DNA of 10,466 bases, taken from contig DNIP01000150.1 of the NCBI GenBank assembly GCA_003499325.1, positions 1-10,466 on the forward strand, given 5' to 3'. The DNA comes from Oscillospiraceae bacterium (GTDB taxonomy: Bacteria > Bacillota > Clostridia > Oscillospirales > Acutalibacteraceae). Positions 6,706 through 10,466 of this stretch are shown here, one piece after another. Below the pieces are notes generated by a model, which saw nothing but the letters and a program-made list of their open reading frames with translations, was not told the DNA's origin and ran no database searches. Positions within the stretch are counted from its first letter, which is position 1; the number at the start of each line of letters is the position of its first letter. The translations under genes and the position numbers were made by a program.

Positions 6706-8168
6706 TATTCCACCTCCTGAGCGATCCTAAGCGCCGCGAGCGAGGCTTTCGCTTTGTTCAGGCACTCCTCATATTCCTTTTCGGGGTCGGAGTCGGCGAC
6801 GATCCCCGCGCCGCTGCGGACAAACACCTTGCCGTTCTTCTTATAGGCGATACGGATGGCGATGCAGGTGTCCATGTTGCCGGTGAAATCGATGTAGCCG
6901 ATCGCGCCGCCGTAGATGCCGCGCTTGTTGTTCTCCAACTCCCCGATCAGCTGACAGGCTCGTATCTTCGGCGCTCCGGACAGTGTTCCCGCAGGCAGTA
7001 CCGCTTCGATCGCGTCCAGCGCATCCTTATCGTCGCGTATTTCGCCGCGTACCGTTGAGCCGATATGCATAACGTGGGAGAACCGTTCGACGGAGTGCAG
7101 CTTTTCGACTGCTACGCTGCCGAATTTGCTGATCTTGCCCAGGTCGTTGCGTCCGAGGTCGACCAGCATATTATGCTCGGCGAGCTCCTTTTCATCACAC
7201 AGCAGCTCCGCTTCCAGCGCCCTGTCCTCCTCTTCTGTTTTTCCTCTGGGTCTGGTGCCGGCGAGCGGAAAGGTATGGAGCACACCGTCCTCCAGCTTGA
7301 CCAAAGTTTCAGGCGACGCGCCCGCGACCTCTACATCCGTGCCGGAGAAATAGAACATATACGGCGAGGGATTGATGGTTCTGAGCACGCGGTAGGTATT
7401 GAACAGGCTTCCTTCAAACGGAGCGGATAAACGGTTTGACAACACGATCTGGAAGATATCGCCCTCGCGGATATGGTGCTTTGCCTTTTCCACCATTGCG
7501 CAGAACTTCTTTTGATCAAACAGGGGTGTGACCTCACCTGTCAGCATTCCGGCGGGTTCACTCTTCTTAGCGCCGTTTTTCAGAAGATCGCTGAGCTGGG
7601 AAAGCTCCATGACCGCCTTGTTGTAGCCGACCTCTACGTCATCAAGCGGCATATTGACGATGAGGATGATCTTTTGTTTCAGATGATCGAAGGCGATCAC
7701 CTTGTCGAACAGCATCAGATCAACGTCCTTGAAGTTCTCTGTATCCTCCGTGTCACGTTTTACACTCGGTTCGCTGTAAGTAAGATAATCATAGGAAAAA
7801 TAGCCGACCAGTCCGCCCGTGAAGGGAGGCAGATAATCAAAACGCGGACTCTTGTATTCGCTGAGGATCTGCCGCAGATATGCAGAAGGATTATCGGTAC
7901 GGACCTTGAGATTCCCGATCTTCATTTCCCCTTCTATGCAGGTGATCTCCATCTTCGGCTCAAAGCCGAGAAAGGTATACCGCCCCCATGTTTCGTTCGA
8001 TTGAGCGGATTCCAGCATATAACAATGCGTCGAAACATTTTTCAGGATCCGCATGGCTTCGATGGGCGTGGTGAAATCCGACAGGATCTCCGTGCTCACC
8101 GGAAGTACATTGTATCGAGCCGATGCCGCGATCTCTTTGACCTGAGAATAGTCCGGCAGTATTTTCAT
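6705..8168 (-). CDS. trpE: Anthranilate synthase component I
   Basis: TrpE converts chorismate and ammonia to anthranilate, the committed step. The product is 487 residues, normal length. The N-terminal domain holds MLES (51-54), equivalent to the LLES motif where tryptophan binds for feedback inhibition, with NPSPYMF (266-272) completing that pocket. The C-terminal chorismate-binding domain shows SPETLV, PLAGTRPRG (301-309), LGRNDLG, PAGTLSGAPK (392-401), YGGAIGY and RSGAGIVADSDPEKEYEE. The ATG at 8166-8168 is chosen for GGAGGG 6 nt upstream. It is the first gene of the operon, directly after a T-box leader. Feedback control by tryptophan is inferred from the motif. Confidence 0.97.
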   Translation of the reverse strand: MKILPDYSQVKEIAASARYNVLPVSTEILSDFTTPIEAMRILKNVSTHCYMLESAQSNETWGRYTFLGFEPKMEITCIEGEMKIGNLKVRTDNPSAYLRQILSEYKSPRFDYLPPFTGGLVGYFSYDYLTYSEPSVKRDTEDTENFKDVDLMLFDKVIAFDHLKQKIILIVNMPLDDVEVGYNKAVMELSQLSDLLKNGAKKSEPAGMLTGEVTPLFDQKKFCAMVEKAKHHIREGDIFQIVLSNRLSAPFEGSLFNTYRVLRTINPSPYMFYFSGTDVEVAGASPETLVKLEDGVLHTFPLAGTRPRGKTEEEDRALEAELLCDEKELAEHNMLVDLGRNDLGKISKFGSVAVEKLHSVERFSHVMHIGSTVRGEIRDDKDALDAIEAVLPAGTLSGAPKIRACQLIGELENNKRGIYGGAIGYIDFTGNMDTCIAIRIAYKKNGKVFVRSGAGIVADSDPEKEYEECLNKAKASLAALRIAQEVE

Positions 8169-8199
8169 ATTTGACCCTCCGTTTACAAAAATTAAAAAC

Positions 8200-8237
8200 A
8201 AAAACGTCCTCGGCAGAATTAACTTCTGCCAAGGACG
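8200..8237 (-). terminator. T-box intrinsic terminator (attenuator) upstream of trpE
   Basis: On the minus strand a 14-bp stem (8224-8237 with 8205-8218; one G-U pair, 5-nt loop) is followed by TTTTTG. It forms when tRNA-Trp is charged and stops transcription 31 nt before trpE. Confidence 0.92.
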
Positions 8238-8489
8238 AATAACAGCTTATCCGCGGTGCCACCTTGATTTCACAGCATGACCTGTGCGCTTAGCGGGATA
8301 CCAGCATATCCCCGGCAAATGACGTCTGCCTGCAACGTCGCAGCATACTCTGTGACAAAAGCCACATTTGACTGCGCCCTCAGCGGTCCATTTGACGACT
8401 TGTTTCTGACCCGACTCTCAGCAACGCGGGTTCTCTGTACAGGCATCATCGCCGTTATCTCCGCTTCAACGGTTTGATGTATTAAATTA
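8200..8489 (-). promoter_or_regulatory. Tryptophan T-box leader of the trp operon
   Basis: This leader lets uncharged tRNA-Trp switch on trpEGDCFBA. On the minus strand the distal Stem I carries AGAGAACCCG and GTTGCTGAGAG (within 8408-8436). A UGG specifier codon lies at 8388-8390 in AAATGGACCGCTGA. The T-box AAGGTGGCACCGCGG spans 8251-8265; its UGGC bulge would pair with a GCCA acceptor end, matching the G discriminator of bacterial tRNA-Trp. CAAGG (8262-8266) can pair with CCTTG (8230-8234) to form the antiterminator, which excludes the terminator at 8205-8237. The 5' end is estimated from the promoter. Confidence 0.93.
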
Positions 8490-8495
8490 TTTCAT

Positions 8496-8524
8496 ACTAT
8501 AGCATAACAAAAAACCATTGTCAA
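8496..8524 (-). promoter_or_regulatory. trp operon promoter
   Basis: On the minus strand TTGACA (8519-8524) and TATAGT (8496-8501) are separated by exactly 17 nt, a near-consensus housekeeping promoter. Transcription should start near 8489, just before the T-box Stem I. The -35 lies in the middle of an A/T-rich inverted repeat (8510-8532). Confidence 0.85.
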
Positions 8525-8532
8525 TAGTTTTT
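8510..8532. repeat. Inverted repeat covering the trp -35 box
   Basis: A 10-bp stem (8510-8519 with 8523-8532; one G-U pair in minus-strand RNA, one mismatch on plus) closes a 3-nt loop. Its arms are runs of A and T. It could be a weak bidirectional terminator for the superoxide reductase transcript, an operator at the promoter, or chance. Confidence 0.35.
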
Positions 8533-8608
8533 TTGCATAATCACCCGAACGACGTATATATTTTCGTTGTTATGATCGGCGGCATTTAGATATCGGCAAT
8601 GGATTCGA

Positions 8609-8983
8609 TCACTTTTTCCACAGTCCGTGGAGATTGCAGTAGGCGTATGCCGCCTCGAATTTTTCGCCGTCGCACAGCGCGAAGCAAGCCATCGGCTTGT
8701 CGCCGGGCTTCAGTATCTTGCGCTGATTGCCCTGATCGGTGCTGATCGCGATCCACTCGATATAATGCTCCGGAGCCATCGGGTGAGCGACTTCGCCGAC
8801 CGTAACGATCACCTTACCGTCTTTGACCTCGACGACCGGCACGTGTTTCTCGACGGCGGCGTCAGCAGTGCCCGGAACGATCTCCGTCATCTTTTCGCCG
8901 CAGCAGGAGATCGGCGCTCCGCTCGCCTTGACAACAGCAACGATGTTGCCGCAGTGTTTGCATTTGTAAAACTTCATTTCCAT
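8609..8983 (-). CDS. dfx: Desulfoferrodoxin, 2Fe superoxide reductase
   Basis: This cytosolic non-haem iron protein reduces superoxide to hydrogen peroxide without releasing oxygen, a defence typical of anaerobes. The 124 residues contain both metal sites. Center I (FeCys4) is Cys8, Cys11, Cys27 and Cys28 in an N-terminal desulforedoxin domain. Center II (FeHis4Cys) is His47, His67, His73, Cys116 and His119, the last two in CNLHGLW. The EKH triplet (45-47) supplies the Glu and Lys known to assist catalysis. The ATG at 8981-8983 is chosen for AGGAGG 6 nt upstream. It lies 37 nt after the aldo/keto reductase on the same strand with no terminator between, so the two are probably co-transcribed. 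The electron donor is not encoded here. Confidence 0.95.
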   Translation of the reverse strand: MEMKFYKCKHCGNIVAVVKASGAPISCCGEKMTEIVPGTADAAVEKHVPVVEVKDGKVIVTVGEVAHPMAPEHYIEWIAISTDQGNQRKILKPGDKPMACFALCDGEKFEAAYAYCNLHGLWKK

Positions 8984-9020
8984 CAATAACCTCCTGAAAT
9001 AATGTAAAATTTTTAATATC

Positions 9021-9950
9021 TCACGGCAGATACTTGCCCGAAGCAAGATACAGCCGATACCATTCGTTGTGGGTGAGGTCGACCTTTGTCGCCTCACAGA
9101 TATCCCTCAGATGATTTGTATTCATCGTTCCGACGATCGTCTGGATCTTGGCGGGATGGCGCAGGATCCAGGCGATCGCGATCGCGGTCTTGGATACACC
9201 GTACTGTTCGCCGAGCTCACCGAGGACACGGTTCAGCTCGGGCAACTCGGGATCATCGACAAAACAGCCTTGGAAAAAGCCTTTCTGCAGCGGCGACCAT
9301 GCCTGAACGGTGATGTCATGCAGACGGCAGTAATCGAGCGTGCCGTTGTCACGGTCGATCGAGCGCTCTGAAGTAAGATTGTTGACATAAAGCGTTTGAT
9401 CGATGAGCTGACTTTGATCCAGCGAGAATTGAAGCTGGTTGATCACAAGCGGCTGACGGATATATTTTCTCAACACCTCGAGCATCATCGTCGGAACGTT
9501 GCTCACACCGAAAAAGCGCACCTTGCCGCTCTTCTCCAATTCATCGAACGCCTCAGCGATCTGTTCCGGCTCATACAAGAGGTCGGGACGGTGCAGCAGC
9601 AGCGCGTCAAGATAATCGAGTTTCAACCTGCGCAGGCTGTCGTTGACGCTTTCTATAATGGTCTCCTTTGACCAGTTAAACTCACCCTTTTCGGAAAGAA
9701 TGCCGCACTTGCTCTGGATATAGACGTCCTCACGGCGGATTCCTGTTTTGGGAAACGCGTTTCCGAAGCGTGTTTCCGCCTCACCGTCCCTGCCGTAGCA
9801 GGTGGCGTGATCAAAGAAGTTGATCCCCAGCTCAAAGGCTGTGCGTATGAGGTTCGCCGCATCATCTGTATTCAGCGCCGGCATCCGCATACATCCGAGG
9901 ATGATCTGAGAAGCGCCTTGAGGTCCGTTGACAATATTGATCCGTTTCAT
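9021..9950 (-). CDS. Aldo/keto reductase, YdhF-like
   Basis: A 309-residue NAD(P)H-dependent aldo/keto reductase with a TIM-barrel fold. The catalytic tetrad is intact: Asp47 and Tyr52 in FFDHATCYG, Lys81 in IQSKCGI, and His120 in LLLHRPD. SGKVRFFGVSN, NQLQFS, QAWSPL and QTIVGTMN, which line the barrel and cofactor site, are also present. The overall pattern and the C-terminal WYRLYLASGKYLP resemble E. coli YdhF more than the xylose reductase types. The substrate is unknown. ATG at 9948-9950 has GGAG 6 nt upstream; a longer reading to 10004 would absorb that site. It is the first gene of a likely two-gene operon with the superoxide reductase, driven by the promoter at 10008-10036. Confidence 0.92.
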   Translation of the reverse strand: MKRINIVNGPQGASQIILGCMRMPALNTDDAANLIRTAFELGINFFDHATCYGRDGEAETRFGNAFPKTGIRREDVYIQSKCGILSEKGEFNWSKETIIESVNDSLRRLKLDYLDALLLHRPDLLYEPEQIAEAFDELEKSGKVRFFGVSNVPTMMLEVLRKYIRQPLVINQLQFSLDQSQLIDQTLYVNNLTSERSIDRDNGTLDYCRLHDITVQAWSPLQKGFFQGCFVDDPELPELNRVLGELGEQYGVSKTAIAIAWILRHPAKIQTIVGTMNTNHLRDICEATKVDLTHNEWYRLYLASGKYLP

Positions 9951-10007
9951 ATTACTCTCCTGTTTCGGTGTTCGAGGTGGTTTGCCGCTTGTATATTTAT
10001 GCAATTC

Positions 10008-10036
10008 ATTCTATCCTACAGCGTCTTCTTTGTCAA
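10008..10036 (-). promoter_or_regulatory. Promoter of the aldo/keto reductase - superoxide reductase operon
   Basis: On the minus strand TTGACA (10031-10036) and TAGAAT (10008-10013) are spaced by exactly 17 nt. The predicted start near 10001 leaves a leader of about 50 nt before the ATG. It diverges from recombinase remnant 2, which begins about 77 nt away. Confidence 0.75.
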
Positions 10037-10112
10037 TGCTTTTCGTACCGGAGACAGGGATTTTGCGGCAGTCGGACGGAGTGGGACCGATCTTCTCAAA
10101 GGATGTGCGCGA

Positions 10113-10313
10113 AAAGCAAGATATGATGAGATCATCTCTTGGTTGAGCGTGTATGACAGCGCGTCCATCGAGGCGAAAAAGATGATCGTCAATTCGATGA
10201 TCAAACGCGTTGATGTTTATCGCAACTACGACCTGAACATCGAGCTGAATATGAATATCCGCCGGTTCTTCCTCGGCATGGAGGAGACAGAGAGCTATCC
10301 GATAACCGCATAA
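10113..10313 (+). pseudogene. Serine recombinase C-terminal remnant (copy 2)
   Basis: Sixty-six codons ending in TAA at 10311-10313 encode the end of a large serine recombinase (KARYDEIISW, IEAKKMIVNSMIKRVDVYR, NIRRFFLGMEE). All catalytic and DNA-binding domains are missing. The same frame stays open further upstream, but into sequence without recombinase similarity and then antisense to the aldo/keto reductase, so the recognisable part starts near 10113. The last 54 codons align gap-free with remnant 1; 26 of 35 base differences fall at third codon positions by my count. A terminator follows 11 nt later. Confidence 0.65.
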
Positions 10314-10324
10314 TAAGCAAAAAA

Positions 10325-10362
10325 AATAACCGCTTGTTCGTTATGAACAAGCGGTTATTTTT
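10325..10362. terminator. Bidirectional terminator between recombinase remnant 2 and the tRNA-like sequence
   Basis: A perfect 15-bp stem (10325-10339 with 10345-10359) closes a 5-nt loop. The right side continues in T (plus strand) and the left side in A (T on the minus strand), so it can serve the plus-strand recombinase tail and the minus-strand tRNA-like sequence alike. Confidence 0.85.
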
Positions 10363-10363
10363 C

Positions 10364-10444
10364 TGGTGGAGATAAGCGGATTCGAACCGCTGACCTCTTG
10401 AATGCGAACCAAGCGCTCTACCAAGTCACGCGCTTACGCACCCC
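10364..10444 (-). tRNA. tRNA-Ala(CGC)-like sequence, copy 2, 5' half non-canonical
   Basis: Its first 56 plus-strand bases are identical to copy 1, so the anticodon arm (CGC at 10404-10406), variable loop, T arm, acceptor 3' strand and encoded CCA are the same. The next 13 bases, the D-arm region, are unrelated; then CTTACGCACCCC is shared again. If the molecule starts at 10445, GGGGGTG can pair along the whole acceptor with three G-U pairs, better than copy 1. However, the D stem is poor, the molecule is about 5 nt too long on the 5' side, and position 8 is not U. It may be a pseudo-tRNA, a tRNA-derived repeat or an integration-site relic. A terminator follows at once. Its promoter would lie near or past the window edge. 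Confidence 0.45.
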
Positions 10445-10466
10445 CATATTTTTCATAGGTACCAAT

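Noticed and set aside
7473..8174. Plus-strand frame of 233 codons opposite trpE
   Set aside because: It is a mirror of the well-supported trpE gene, with no motifs and no ribosome site.
9807..10112. Long plus-strand reading frame leading into recombinase remnant 2
   Set aside because: It is antisense to the 5' end of the aldo/keto reductase and crosses its promoter. Only the part after about 10113 resembles a recombinase.
1622..10444. Clean attL/attR pair flanking one integrated element
   Set aside because: The 56-bp core is identical, but the outer 12 bases are also shared around a divergent 13-bp block, which simple attL/attR would not give. Both tails also carry independent divergence. 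It is kept only as a hypothesis in the findings.
1..10466. CRISPR array, complete insertion sequence or toxin-antitoxin pair
   Set aside because: No regularly spaced repeats, transposase or small toxin-antitoxin gene pair was seen on either strand.

Overview
The window reads as a chromosomal segment of a Gram-positive anaerobe, most likely a gut-type Clostridia member (Ruminococcaceae/Oscillospirales-like). The evidence is strong AGGAGG-type ribosome binding sites, consensus TTGACA promoters with 17-nt spacers, a tryptophan T-box leader, a 2Fe superoxide reductase and clostridial-type serine recombinase tails. The genus is inference; nothing here fixes it.

Layout. Positions 1-696 (+) hold the 3' part of a PLP-dependent Cys/Met-metabolism enzyme cut by the window edge. 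Directly behind it (708-881, +) is a 54-codon tail of a serine recombinase with its own terminator. A small TfoX/Sxy N-terminal-domain protein (968-1282, -) follows. Positions 1345-1740 carry no credible protein gene but are dense in structure: two hairpin terminators, a 180-bp element bounded by 12-bp inverted repeats that copy a tRNA 3' end, and a tRNA-Ala(CGC)-like sequence.

The core is a complete tryptophan operon on the minus strand, trpE-trpG-trpD-trpC-trpF-trpB-trpA (8168 down to 1738). It is read from a consensus promoter (8496-8524) through a T-box leader with a UGG specifier, a UGGC acceptor-end bulge and mutually exclusive antiterminator and terminator helices. Most genes overlap by 1 to 8 nt, implying translational coupling; only trpG-trpD has a short gap. 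The seven proteins supply every step from chorismate to tryptophan: anthranilate synthase (E+G), phosphoribosyl transfer (D), isomerisation (F), indole-glycerol-phosphate formation (C) and tryptophan synthase (A+B). Known active-site motifs are intact. The one departure is Glu where E. coli TrpA has Asp60.

Upstream lies a second minus-strand operon with its own consensus promoter (10008-10036): a YdhF-like aldo/keto reductase followed by a 2Fe superoxide reductase (desulfoferrodoxin), a redox and oxygen-defence pair. Behind that promoter, on the plus strand, sits a second serine-recombinase tail (10113-10313). A bidirectional terminator and a second tRNA-Ala(CGC)-like sequence (10364-10444, -) follow, close to the window end.

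The main oddity is that the trp/redox block is bracketed by paired repeats: two recombinase tails in the same orientation (about 79% identical in DNA, with most differences at third codon positions) and two 81-nt tRNA-like sequences sharing 56 identical bases. This points to past integrative-element activity at a tRNA-like site, or to a dispersed repeat family built on a tRNA 3' end plus a terminator. No CRISPR array, complete transposase or rRNA was seen.
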